DNA of 64,000 bases, from NCBI GenBank assembly GCA_964563135.1, contig CAZLWV010000014.1:1-64000 (forward strand), in the 5' to 3' direction. The position numbers were made by a program, and so were the translations under genes. The stretch comes from JAAYAY01 sp964563135. GTDB lineage: Bacteria > Planctomycetota > Planctomycetia > Pirellulales > Thermoguttaceae. The notes beneath the pieces were generated by a model that did no database searches, was not told the DNA's origin, and worked only from the letters and a program-made list of their open reading frames with translations. Positions 27,974 to 36,426 of the stretch are shown here, piece after piece; the stretch's first letter is position 1; every line of letters starts with the position of its first letter.

Positions 27974-29479
27974 ATGAACGAGATACTCGTTGGTAAGGGC
28001 GCACAGCCCGTCCATTTGCTCGCCAAGTATGGCAACCGCCATGGCCTGATTGCGGGTGCCACGGGGACCGGCAAGAGCATTTCGCTGATGGTCTTGGCGG
28101 AGGGTTTCTCGCGTCGCGGCGTGCCCGTGTTCGTGGCCGACGTGAAAGGGGATATTGCCGGACTGTCGCTCCCTGGCACTCCCAACGAGAAGATCCAGCA
28201 GCGGGTCGCGCAGATCGGCATCGAGGACTACACTCCCGACGCCAGTCCTGTAATATTCTGGGATGTCTACGGCAAGGCCGGCCATCCAGTGCGCACAACC
28301 GTCAGCGAGATCGGACCAAACCTGCTCGGCCGGATGCTGGGTCTTAACGACATCCAGGAGGGGACCCTCGAGATCGCCTTCAAATTGGCGGACGACCAGG
28401 GCCTGCTGCTTCTCGACCTCGACGATCTGCGGGCCCTGCTCGGGTATGTGGCGGAGAACCGCAAAGACATCTCGACGGACTACGGTCTGGTCAGCACGCA
28501 GACTGTGGCCGCCATCCAGCGAGGTCTGCTGTCGCTGGAGCGCGAAGCCGGGGATGCCCTGTTCGGCGAGCCGGCCCTCGAACTGGCCGACCTCATGCGC
28601 ACGGACCTCAACGGGCGCGGCATCATCAGCATCCTTGCCGCCGACCAACTGATCTTGAAACCCCATCTGTATTCGAGCTTTCTGCTGTGGCTCCTGTCGG
28701 AGTTGTTCGAAAACCTGCCCGAGGTGGGAGACCTCGAGCAGCCCAAGATGGTGTTCTTCTTCGACGAGGCCCACCTGCTGTTCGACGACGCTCCGGCGGC
28801 GCTGCAACAGAAGGTGGAACAGGTGGTGCGGATTATTCGATCCAAGGGCGTGGGAGTCTACTTCTGCTCGCAGTTCCCAGACGATGTCCCGAACGAGATC
28901 CTCGGTCAGCTTGGCAGCCGCATCCAGCACGCGCTGCGCGCCTACACGCCGCGCGACCAGAAGGCGGTGCGCACCGCTGCGGAAACCTTTGTCCCCAACC
29001 CCACGATCGACGTTGCCAAGGTGATCTCCCAACTGGGTGTCGGCGAGGCCCTCGTATCCACCCTCCAGGACAAGGGCGTGCCGATGCCGGTGGAGCGCAC
29101 GCTCATCTGCCCACCACGCTGCCGGATGGGGGCGATCACAGCGGAAGAACGGGCGGCCGTGCGGGCGCGCAGCCCGGTCGGGGGCAAGTACGACGCGTGT
29201 GTCAACCGCGAGTCGGCCTACGAGATCCTGAGCCGGCGGACCGTATCGTCCGCTCCGACTACCGCGTCATCAGGCAAAACGCCGTCGGGCAAAGCCCCGG
29301 CGGAGAAACCAGGCGAAGGTGGCGCAACGTTGGGTAACTTGCTGTGGGGCACCAAGCGCCGCCAGGGCATGGTGGAGACCATGGCCAAACAGGCGGCACG
29401 CACCGTGGGCAGCCAGATTGGCGGGCAGATCCTGCGCGGCTTGCTGGGCGGAATTTTCGGCGGCTCGCGACGCCGCTGA
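27974..29479 (+). CDS. HerA-like DUF853 ATPase (YjgR family)
   Basis: A 501-residue P-loop ATPase. Walker A GATGTGKS lies at 28-35, with the next strand VPVFVADVKGDIAGLS. Walker B MVFFFDEAHLLF is at about 258-268, and YFCSQFPDDVPNEILGQLG gives a sensor/arginine-finger region. A low-complexity linker precedes the C-terminal glycine-rich tail (GGQILRGLLGGIFGGSRRR). This matches YjgR/DUF853, a HerA-FtsK-type family whose role is unknown; related HerA motors translocate DNA. The ATG at 27974 is preceded by a strong GAGGAGG. A decayed relative lies about 0.6 kb upstream, and two further ATPase genes follow, suggesting an accessory ATPase island. Confidence 0.8.
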   Translation: MNEILVGKGAQPVHLLAKYGNRHGLIAGATGTGKSISLMVLAEGFSRRGVPVFVADVKGDIAGLSLPGTPNEKIQQRVAQIGIEDYTPDASPVIFWDVYGKAGHPVRTTVSEIGPNLLGRMLGLNDIQEGTLEIAFKLADDQGLLLLDLDDLRALLGYVAENRKDISTDYGLVSTQTVAAIQRGLLSLEREAGDALFGEPALELADLMRTDLNGRGIISILAADQLILKPHLYSSFLLWLLSELFENLPEVGDLEQPKMVFFFDEAHLLFDDAPAALQQKVEQVVRIIRSKGVGVYFCSQFPDDVPNEILGQLGSRIQHALRAYTPRDQKAVRTAAETFVPNPTIDVAKVISQLGVGEALVSTLQDKGVPMPVERTLICPPRCRMGAITAEERAAVRARSPVGGKYDACVNRESAYEILSRRTVSSAPTTASSGKTPSGKAPAEKPGEGGATLGNLLWGTKRRQGMVETMAKQAARTVGSQIGGQILRGLLGGIFGGSRRR

Positions 29480-29512
29480 GTGGAGCATCTTACGGAAAAC
29501 ACCAAATGTCCG

Positions 29513-29571
29513 TTGACATACGATGAAAGTATCGTACGATAATATTGTCGTACGATGGTTTTGTCGTATGT
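29513..29571 (+). promoter_or_regulatory. 56-bp near-perfect palindrome overlapping a sigma70-like promoter
   Basis: From 29516 to 29571 the sequence is almost its own reverse complement. The outer arms are ACATACGA and TCGTATGT, and two inner ATCGTACGA-type units lie at 29531-29540 and 29547-29556. A -35-like TTGACA lies at 29513-29518, with TACGAT (29535-29540, 16-bp spacer) as -10, both inside or next to the dyad. The site lies 26 bp before the GTG of the first ATPase gene. A dimeric repressor binding four half-sites is the natural inference. Confidence 0.7.
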
Positions 29572-29597
29572 TCCTTTTCTTGGGGGGGAGTTGAGCG

Positions 29598-30156
29598 GTG
29601 GCTAAGCAGGTAGCTCCTGAGAACGTGGTGGGAAGAGACAGACTGATCGCCCAGATCTGGAAGGCGATTGATCGAGGCTCCGTCGTCTTCACGGCCGAAC
29701 GCCGTATCGGAAAGACCAGTGCCATTCTATATCCATCGCGTCGTCACTCGCATGGCAATCTGCGAGGACGTTGTTACTCCCGCAACGGTCGAAGCGGAAA
29801 TCCGGCGACATCTCACGAGCGATTCAGACCCGTGGGAAATGGAACACTTTCGCGAGCGGCTCAAGATCTACTACGGCGGACAGCTCACCGATGCAGACGG
29901 AAGAGACGTCGCCGCTGCATCGGTTGCCAGAGCTCTTCTCGACGATCTTGCGGTCGCAGTAGAGCCCCAGTCCATCGACCAGTGTCATGCCGGCTTGAAG
30001 TCCAGGATGAGGTTCGAGAACAGGGATGACGTGCTTGAACTGCTGAAATCGCTAGCGAGGGATCACTACCTCATTCGGGACGACGCCGGAAGGTATCGAT
30101 TCCGGTTCCCGTTGGTTCAGAAGTGGTGGCGTCTTGCTCAGGGACTGAACGGATGA
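29598..30156 (+). pseudogene. P-loop ATPase gene with internal deletion and frame change
   Basis: From GTG 29598 (GGGGGGAG upstream) the protein begins normally: VVGRDRLIAQIWKAIDRGSV, then TAERRIGKTS, a P-loop of the ATPase family with an ERRIGKT motif. Just after GKTSAI, near 29724, homology moves to another frame with PFYIHRVV and continues to the family C-terminus (RDHYLIRDDAGRYRFRFPLV, QKWWRLAQGLNG) with stop at 30154-30156. The stretch between, which should hold about 200 residues and Walker B, is missing. This is therefore an internal deletion that also changes frame, not a short functional gene. Its stop overlaps the start of the next gene. Confidence 0.75.
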
Positions 30157-31919
30157 TGCAAAAGCGATCCATCTCGGCCTACACACCCAGCAATACCGAT
30201 GCGGAAACCCGGGAGCGTATCTTCGTCCAGCGCCATCAACTGCTGCATAAAACGGTCGGTTGGTGCGAGGAGAGCATGCTGACGGGCAACAAGCACCACG
30301 TGCTCTTCATCGGACCTCGCGGCTGCGGAAAGACCCACCTGGTGTCGATGGTCCACGACCGGGTTAGCAGGAACCTAGAGTTGGCCGACAAGATGCGAGT
30401 CGCCTGGCTGGGTGAAGACACGGTCTTCACCGGCTTGATCGACCTGGCCCTGGAAATCGCCGACGAGTTGGCGAAAGAGTATCCGAGCGAGTTCGAGTGT
30501 GACTATCGGGCCAACGCACGATCTCTATCTTCGAACGATGCAGCGGAGCAGATCCTGGGCGAGATCGTCAGGCGACTCGGCGACAAGTCGATTCTCCTCG
30601 TCATGGAGAATCTCGACCGTGCCATGCGCGGATTGGGCGATACCGGCCAAAAGAAGTGGCGAGCCTTTCTTCAGGAACAGGGGCGGGTAGCGACCGTCGC
30701 AACGTCCCAGCAGTTATTCGAGGACGTATCCAGTCGCAGTGCCGCGTTCTACGGCTTCTTTGAGATCATTCATCTGGAACCTCTCTCGGTGGAAGATGCC
30801 CGAGAACTGATGGAAAGAATAGCCCTTGAGAACGACAAACAGGATCTGGTGGAGTTTCTGAAAACGCCCGAAGGCCGCTACCGCGTTCGCGCACTCCATC
30901 ACTTGGCCGGCGGAAATCACCGCATGTACGTCTTGCTGTCGGAGTTCCTCACCAAGGAATCCCTCGACCAACTGGTGGCCTGCTTCGAGGAACTCGCCGA
31001 CGAGTTGACGCCGTATTTCCAGGAGCGACTCGGCTCGCTCTCCCCGCAGCAAGCGAGGATTGTCCAGTCCTTGTGCAGTGGCGACGGTGCCATGACCGTC
31101 AAGGAAATCGCGGAAGACACGTTCATCGCCGAAAGGAACGCCTCCCGGCAACTGGGCGAACTCAAACAGAGAGGGTATGTTGCCTCAGAAAAGCGCGGGA
31201 AAGAAGCCTTCTACGATATGACCGAGGCCTTAATGCGGCTGTGCCTTGACGTCAGGAAACGACGGGGCAAACCGATCAGGCTGGTGGCCGCTTTCTTGCG
31301 TGCGTGGTACTCTGCCGAGCAGAAAGGCTTGTCCTTGTCCAAGCGTGGCGACATTCATGCCAAACTTGGTGACTCCGACAAAGCGATTGCCGACTGCTCC
31401 GCCGTGATCGAGATGGTCGGAATATCGTCTTCCATACGTACATGCGCACTGTTTTCCCTGGCAGAAGTGATGATGCCCATGAGGTCACTCGACGAATCCA
31501 TCGAGAGTCTCCAGCGTGCCTTTCAGGATGGCGATCCGGAGACAAGTGAATATGGCGGGGACCCAAAAGCGATCATCGAGAACATCCTTCGCCGAGAACA
31601 TCCGTCATGGCCTGAATTCATCGAAAAGCTCATCCCCGTCTATGCGCAATACGGCAAACTGAATTCGCTCGGCAGCGGTCTGACAGAATCAATCACCACG
31701 CTCGACAAAGGCAGCTACTCGGAGGATCAGCTCGATCTCTGGAATTCCAGTTGGCAGAAGTTCGGCGGTAAGTACGAGGAACTCTCCATCCCGATTGCCG
31801 CGTTGGATGCTGCAGTCCAAACCATCAAGTCCGATAGCGACCGCCCCCTCTTCAAACTGCCCCTGGAAATCCGCAACCTCGTTCGCCCGCTTCTTAAGAA
31901 TACACTGTCGCTCTCTTGA
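30153..31919 (+). CDS. AAA ATPase with winged-helix and helical repeat C-terminus
   Basis: A 588-residue protein. Walker A GPRGCGKT is at 54-61, Walker B ILLVMENLD at 147-155, and VATSQQLFED around 185 fits sensor 1. A winged-helix region (LSPQQARIVQSLCSG, MTVKEIAEDTFIAERN, LGELKQRGYVASEK) lies around 300-370, with a C-terminal alpha-helical, TPR-like part beyond. The build recalls STAND/Orc1-like ATPases that work as signalling switches, but no effector domain is seen. The ATG at 30153 overlaps the stop of the upstream deleted ATPase gene (ATGA), so translation was probably coupled. The start at 30123 would overlap that gene and is rejected. A partner in an operon under the palindromic site is likely, now without its first member. 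Confidence 0.7.
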   Translation: MMQKRSISAYTPSNTDAETRERIFVQRHQLLHKTVGWCEESMLTGNKHHVLFIGPRGCGKTHLVSMVHDRVSRNLELADKMRVAWLGEDTVFTGLIDLALEIADELAKEYPSEFECDYRANARSLSSNDAAEQILGEIVRRLGDKSILLVMENLDRAMRGLGDTGQKKWRAFLQEQGRVATVATSQQLFEDVSSRSAAFYGFFEIIHLEPLSVEDARELMERIALENDKQDLVEFLKTPEGRYRVRALHHLAGGNHRMYVLLSEFLTKESLDQLVACFEELADELTPYFQERLGSLSPQQARIVQSLCSGDGAMTVKEIAEDTFIAERNASRQLGELKQRGYVASEKRGKEAFYDMTEALMRLCLDVRKRRGKPIRLVAAFLRAWYSAEQKGLSLSKRGDIHAKLGDSDKAIADCSAVIEMVGISSSIRTCALFSLAEVMMPMRSLDESIESLQRAFQDGDPETSEYGGDPKAIIENILRREHPSWPEFIEKLIPVYAQYGKLNSLGSGLTESITTLDKGSYSEDQLDLWNSSWQKFGGKYEELSIPIAALDAAVQTIKSDSDRPLFKLPLEIRNLVRPLLKNTLSLS

Positions 31920-32077
31920 GCCCACCCGAGTCTTCCGTCACACTCATCCCGCCTGCCGTCACCGCTTCACGTTCTGCGGCAAGCACGGCCCCATGAAGAT
32001 CATGGGTCTCCCTGGCCGAGCCGATCCAGTCAGGCCGTACCTCCCTGGGCAGCAAGGGCTATGGAAGTCCATGAGTC

Positions 32078-32106
32078 TGACGCAAGGGCTCTCCATCCTG
32101 TATGAT
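32078..32106 (+). promoter_or_regulatory. Predicted sigma70-type promoter of coaX
   Basis: CTGACG (32078-32083), a 17-bp spacer and TATGAT (32101-32106). Transcription would begin near 32113, just after the TTG at 32112, which supports the GTG at 32145 as the coaX start. Confidence 0.45.
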
Positions 32107-32144
32107 TCTGGTTGGGAAACCTTCGATTCCGGGTACCTCGATCC

Positions 32145-32936
32145 GTGCCACCGCTGAATTCCACACCGCTGCTTGCCGTCGACATCGGAAACAACCGCGT
32201 GAAGATCGGTTCGTTTTCCGCCGTTTCGCAGTCGGGTATTCCCGAACCGGAAGAAACCTGGGTTGTTCCCGGCGAGACTCCCTCCCTGGCATCCGTCTGT
32301 GCCCGCTCAGCACCGTCCGGCGAGACACTCAACTGGTGGATCGGCAGTGTCAACCGCCCGACCACCTCCCGGCTCCTCGACTGGCTCGGCCGTCATCGTC
32401 CCGGCGACGCGATCACGCTGCTGGCCTCAGGCGACGTCCCCTTGGAAATCGAACTGCCCCGCCCCGACATGGTCGGGATCGATCGTCTGCTCGCGGCCGT
32501 CGCCGCCAACCGCATCCGCCGGGCCGATCACCCGGCCGTGATCGTCGACCTTGGCACGGCGATCACGGTCGACCTGGTCTCCTCCAGCGGTGCCTTCCAG
32601 GGCGGCGCGATCCTCCCCGGCACCGAGATGTCTGCCCGGGCACTGCACGACTACACCGACCTCCTGCCGCAAATCGAGATGTCGGAACTCATCGACCCCC
32701 CACCGCCGCTGGGCAAGGCCACCGATCTGGCCATGCGATCGGGCCTCTACTGGGGCACTGTCGGCGCCGTGCGGGAGCTCGCCTCCCGCATGGTCCCTTC
32801 CGGCTCCGCCGAGCCGGAACTGTTCGTCACCGGGGGCGCCGGTCCCATGGTTGCCCGCCTCGTCAGCGCCTCCGCCCGTCACATACCCCACCTCACCCTG
32901 GCGGGCATCGCGCTGACCGCCGCCTGCCAGCCATAA
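32145..32936 (+). CDS. coaX: Type III pantothenate kinase
   Basis: CoaX phosphorylates pantothenate, the first step of coenzyme A synthesis. The protein has 263 residues, normal for the family, with the ASKHA-fold motifs DIGNNRVKIG (phosphate 1), GIDRLLA, DLGTAITVDLV (substrate-binding region) and GGAILPG (phosphate 2), and a late GGAGPMVA segment. The GTG at 32145 (S-V-P-P reading) is chosen because a promoter upstream would start transcription near 32113. An in-frame TTG at 32112 would add eleven residues. It stands alone, with no other coenzyme A gene nearby. Confidence 0.88.
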   Translation: MPPLNSTPLLAVDIGNNRVKIGSFSAVSQSGIPEPEETWVVPGETPSLASVCARSAPSGETLNWWIGSVNRPTTSRLLDWLGRHRPGDAITLLASGDVPLEIELPRPDMVGIDRLLAAVAANRIRRADHPAVIVDLGTAITVDLVSSSGAFQGGAILPGTEMSARALHDYTDLLPQIEMSELIDPPPPLGKATDLAMRSGLYWGTVGAVRELASRMVPSGSAEPELFVTGGAGPMVARLVSASARHIPHLTLAGIALTAACQP

Positions 32937-33286
32937 GCCCGATCCGCCGTCCCCCGGTTGCCTCGGAACGTGGACTCCCCGCTGCAGCCGGCCTGGCACT
33001 CTTCCCCAAACCCTGCCCTCAGGGGAAACAGGATCGAGTCGCAACCGGCCAGGACCCGGGCTCCCACCTACCCCCTCTCCGGATGGCCCGAAGGCTTCTT
33101 GGTTTGCCTTTCCCGCCCCCCACCCCCTATAAATGACATAGATGTCTGCATGGAAAGAACCTGTGGCCACCCGACGGGAGACCGCAAAGCAGCCGGGCTT
33201 CCCCCCGTTGCCCTCGTGCACTGACCGTGCAGGCGTCAGTAAGATGTGGTGATCCTCTCCCTCGCCTCCCTCCGCGGAGCCCTCCC
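32937..33286. other. 350-bp stretch before the secreted anchored protein
   Basis: No gene is recognised. The sequence CACCCCCTATAAATGAC near 33121 contains a TATAAA, but no paired -35 is clear. Confidence 0.35.
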
Positions 33287-34663
33287 ATGCTGAGCAAGCC
33301 CCACCTGGCGGCCCTCGTGGTCTTCCTGGCGATTGCCGTTTTGTGCCCCCCGGCACCTGCCTGCAACACGCCTGTCTACCGCTACGCCATGTACAACTGG
33401 CAGACGTCTCCCTACATCGTGTTCTACTTCTACGAGGGCCAGATCCCCGAGGCCGACCAGGCGGTCCACAAGAGTCTCGCGAAACTGGCGGAAGAGTTCC
33501 CGCTCCAGGCCAACGTGCGGCTGGAGCCGATCGCCGTCTCCGATACGGCGAAGATGGAAACCCTCCCGCAGTTCGTCATCGACGCCTGGAAAGCCCACGA
33601 GAACGGCAAGACGCCCGCCTATGTCATCTTCTCGCCGACTCGTGCCCACATCTATTCCGGCTCGCTCGATGCCCAGTCTGTGGAAAAACTGGTCCATTCG
33701 CCCGCCCGCCAAACCCTCGGCGAGCTGCTCGCAGAGGGCAATGCGGCCGTCATGATCCTCCTGACCTGCCCGAACGAAGCCGAGAACAAAAGGGCCGAAG
33801 AGGCCCTGGCCGGACTCTGCAAGACGGCCGAGGCAGGAGAGATCCCCGTCGAACTACAGTTGCCCCCCATGGGACTTCCCGGACAGTCGGAAGGTGACGA
33901 GCAGGCCTCCGCCGCCGACTCTGCGGATGCCAGGAAGCTGGGGATTGCCGTGCTCAAGGTCAATCGCAACGATCCGGCCGAAGAGTTCTTCGTTCGCATG
34001 CTCATGGCCATCGAAGACGACCTCAAAGACTACGCCGACCAGCCGATGATCTTTGCCGGCTACGGCCGTGGCCGGGCCCTGGAACCCTACATTGGCAAAG
34101 GCATCACCAGCGAAAACCTGGTCAATGTGGTCGCGTTCCTGGCCGGTGCCTGCTCTTGCCTGGTCAAGGAACAGAACCCCGGCGCCGATCTGCTCGTGAA
34201 GTGGGACTGGGAGAAGACGGCTGACAAGATGGCCGAAAACGATCCCTCCCTGAATTACGATTCCTCAGGGTCCCCGTCGTATGCCGAATTCCCGGTCGAA
34301 CCGGCCGCTGCCGCCGGCGCTTCGTCGGCGGATGCGGCCAGCGGCGACGTCCGAACGCCGCAACCGGCCGCCTCTGAGGTGGTCCTGGCGGCATCTGCGG
34401 AAAAAGACCCTTCCTCCGCAATGGCCGCCGCGCCCTCCCCGTCCGAAGCGTCGATCGAGGCAAATGGCGAGCCCCTCAGCGGCGCCCCGGCGGTTGCCCA
34501 AGCCATCCCGGCTTCGTCATCCGACAACTCCCCCTTGCAGAGCACGGCGGCCCCAGCCGGTTCGTTCTTCGGCCGGCGGATGGCCACCTACGCCATAGGT
34601 TTCGGCGCGATTGCCGTGGGTGTCGTCCTGGCAGGCCTTGCGCTGGTGATGCGGCGATCGTGA
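33287..34663 (+). CDS. Secreted, C-terminally membrane-anchored protein of unknown function
   Basis: A 458-residue protein with a signal peptide (LAALVVFLAIAVLCPPAPA). Residues of about 25-270 form an alpha/beta region starting CNTPVYRYAMYNWQTSPYIV, with two similar thioredoxin-like stretches (LPQFVIDAWKAHEN and IFAGYGRGRALEPYIGK) but no CxxC. A low-complexity Ala/Pro/Ser segment follows at about 330-430, then a transmembrane helix (YAIGFGAIAVGVVLAGLALVM) and MRRS tail. The topology suggests a periplasmic domain anchored by a C-terminal helix. I recognise no named family. The start at 33287 is chosen because it begins the signal peptide. Confidence 0.65.
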   Translation: MLSKPHLAALVVFLAIAVLCPPAPACNTPVYRYAMYNWQTSPYIVFYFYEGQIPEADQAVHKSLAKLAEEFPLQANVRLEPIAVSDTAKMETLPQFVIDAWKAHENGKTPAYVIFSPTRAHIYSGSLDAQSVEKLVHSPARQTLGELLAEGNAAVMILLTCPNEAENKRAEEALAGLCKTAEAGEIPVELQLPPMGLPGQSEGDEQASAADSADARKLGIAVLKVNRNDPAEEFFVRMLMAIEDDLKDYADQPMIFAGYGRGRALEPYIGKGITSENLVNVVAFLAGACSCLVKEQNPGADLLVKWDWEKTADKMAENDPSLNYDSSGSPSYAEFPVEPAAAAGASSADAASGDVRTPQPAASEVVLAASAEKDPSSAMAAAPSPSEASIEANGEPLSGAPAVAQAIPASSSDNSPLQSTAAPAGSFFGRRMATYAIGFGAIAVGVVLAGLALVMRRS

Positions 34664-34792
34664 ATGCAAAGCAGTAACCCGCACTCCACTGGCCGCCGGC
34701 ACAGGTTTCTGAGGTGAATGGCCCGGCTCAACCGGCCGGTCCGGCATCGCGGAACCATTGCCGGGGCAGTCACCACCGCGCCGCGCCCCATA

Positions 34793-34818
34793 CCCGCGCA
34801 TAGAGTGTTGTGCGCGGG
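34793..34818. terminator. Candidate bidirectional hairpin between convergent genes
   Basis: An 8-bp perfect stem (CCCGCGCA with TGCGCGGG) with a 10-base loop lies in the 215-bp gap between the plus-strand anchored protein and the minus-strand floA. Only a short pyrimidine run follows, so intrinsic termination is tentative. Confidence 0.35.
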
Positions 34819-34878
34819 CCTTTCGCCCGCGACCTTCGCCCGCGACTCTCCCCCGCCTTCTTCGCTTCCTCGGTGCCC

Positions 34879-35886
34879 TCAGCCCTTCGAACTTGTGCGG
34901 CCTTCCACGTTCCCCTCGCGAAATGCCGAGGCCATGGCCATCGGTACCTCCGCCTCGGCCAACACGACCAAGGCGCGATTCTTGGCCACCTCCGCCTTCA
35001 TCTCCTGCTCGCGGGCCATCGCCTGGGCTCGCCGCTCCTCGGCCTTCGCCCGGGCCACCCGGGTATCGGCCTCCGCCTGGTCGGCCTGAAGACGAGCGCC
35101 GATGTTCTGACCTACGTCGATGTCGGCAATGTCGATCGAAACAATCTGAAAGGCCGTTTGCGCGTCCAACCCACGCTGGAGCACGGCCCGCGATATGCTG
35201 TCCGGATTCTCCATCACCTCCAAATGCCTCTCCGCAGATCCGATCGCTGTGATGATCCCTTCGCCCACACGGGCGATGATCGTGTCTTCGGTCGCCCCGC
35301 CGATCAATCGCTCCAGGTTCGTACGCACAGTTACCCGAGCGCGAACCTTCAACTCCACACCGTTTTTTGCAATCGCGCTGAGCGTCGACTTCCCCTTGCT
35401 CGTGTCGGGGCAGTCGATCACCTTCGGATTCACGCTCGTCTGCACGGCGTCCAGCACGTCGCGGCCGGCCAGGTCGATCGCCGCCGCCTGGTCGAAATCC
35501 AGCGGAATATCGGCCCGGTGGGCCGCGATGATCGCACGGATTACCTTCGGCACGCTGCCCCCAGCCAGGTAATGAGCCTCCAGCCGGCGGGTCGTCACCC
35601 CCGTCTCCCGCTCGCTCCCGATCCCCGCCTGCATGGCCATGATCTTGCCCTGCACGATCACCCGGGCATCGACCTGCCGGAAACTCATCGCGATCAGGCT
35701 CAGCAGGCTCACGTTGGCGTTCGACATGTAGGCCTGGAACCAGATCGATCCGTACTTGGCAATGATGAAGATCATCAGCACCGTGAACATCAGACCGACT
35801 ACGATGCCCACGACCATCGGGAGCCCGTGCTCCGTCAGAACATTCTCTTGTGCCAGCAGAATCGGCAGATTGGCAAACATCAGCAT
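34879..35886 (-). CDS. floA: Flotillin-like protein FloA
   Basis: A 335-residue protein of the UPF0365/FloA family, which organises membrane microdomains. A single N-terminal transmembrane region (GLPMVVGIVVGLMFTVLMIFIIA) is followed by the family core: IMAMQAGIGSERETGVTTRRLEAHYLAGGSVPKVI, RARVTVRTNLERLIGGATED and SAERHLEVMENPDSISRAVLQRGLDAQTAF. A coiled coil (ADQAEADTRVARAKAEERRAQAMA) forms the oligomerisation end. The first ATG follows CTGGGAGACC, with GGGAG as ribosome-binding site. It is transcribed away from the dynamin-like GTPase gene. Confidence 0.93.
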   Translation of the reverse strand: MLMFANLPILLAQENVLTEHGLPMVVGIVVGLMFTVLMIFIIAKYGSIWFQAYMSNANVSLLSLIAMSFRQVDARVIVQGKIMAMQAGIGSERETGVTTRRLEAHYLAGGSVPKVIRAIIAAHRADIPLDFDQAAAIDLAGRDVLDAVQTSVNPKVIDCPDTSKGKSTLSAIAKNGVELKVRARVTVRTNLERLIGGATEDTIIARVGEGIITAIGSAERHLEVMENPDSISRAVLQRGLDAQTAFQIVSIDIADIDVGQNIGARLQADQAEADTRVARAKAEERRAQAMAREQEMKAEVAKNRALVVLAEAEVPMAMASAFREGNVEGRTSSKG

Positions 35887-36426
35887 GGCGGTCTCCCAGG
35901 AACCCTACGCAATGCACCACCCACGGCCGTACTCACGCTGCCGCGAGGGTCTTGGGCCAACAGCTCTCGCAGTCGAGAGCCTTTTGCACAACACTTTCCA
36001 GCCGGCAAGGGCAGGCACCCCCGGCCATTTCGACATCGGCTCTAACATAACGGGTTGCACGGATAAGGGAATAGTGTTGGGGAACAAAACATGCCTGGTC
36101 CCCTCCCACGGCGGGGCAAACCGCTTCCGATCCTCCTCCGGCAAACCTCCCTGGTATTTCGCTGATCTGCGGCCGCTCTTGTGGACGATCTGAGCCAATC
36201 CCGCCCGATTCGGCACTTCTCCACCACCAAGGGTGAAATGCTGGCAAGAAACGGTGGCAAGAACGGAAAAGGGGGATCGGCAGGTGGGATGGCCGTTCTC
36301 CCCGGCCATTCTTGCAGGGCCAACATCCTGCGGATCGCTGTCCAGACTCGCCAACCCGGAATCTGCTATACTTCCAACGTCCTCAACATACTGATCGGAA
36401 ACCGCGATTTGCCCGACACCGTCGAT
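35887..36426. other. 540-bp divergent spacer between floA and the GTPase gene
   Basis: No gene is assigned, though an open frame on the plus strand runs through it into the GTPase without recognisable homology. TGCTATACT at 36364-36372 is an extended -10 (TGn TATACT), suitable for the GTPase promoter. Confidence 0.4.
36364..36372 (+). promoter_or_regulatory. Extended -10 promoter element
   Basis: TGCTATACT lies 54 bases before the GTPase start, with no matching -35. An extended -10 promoter needs no strong -35. Confidence 0.35.
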
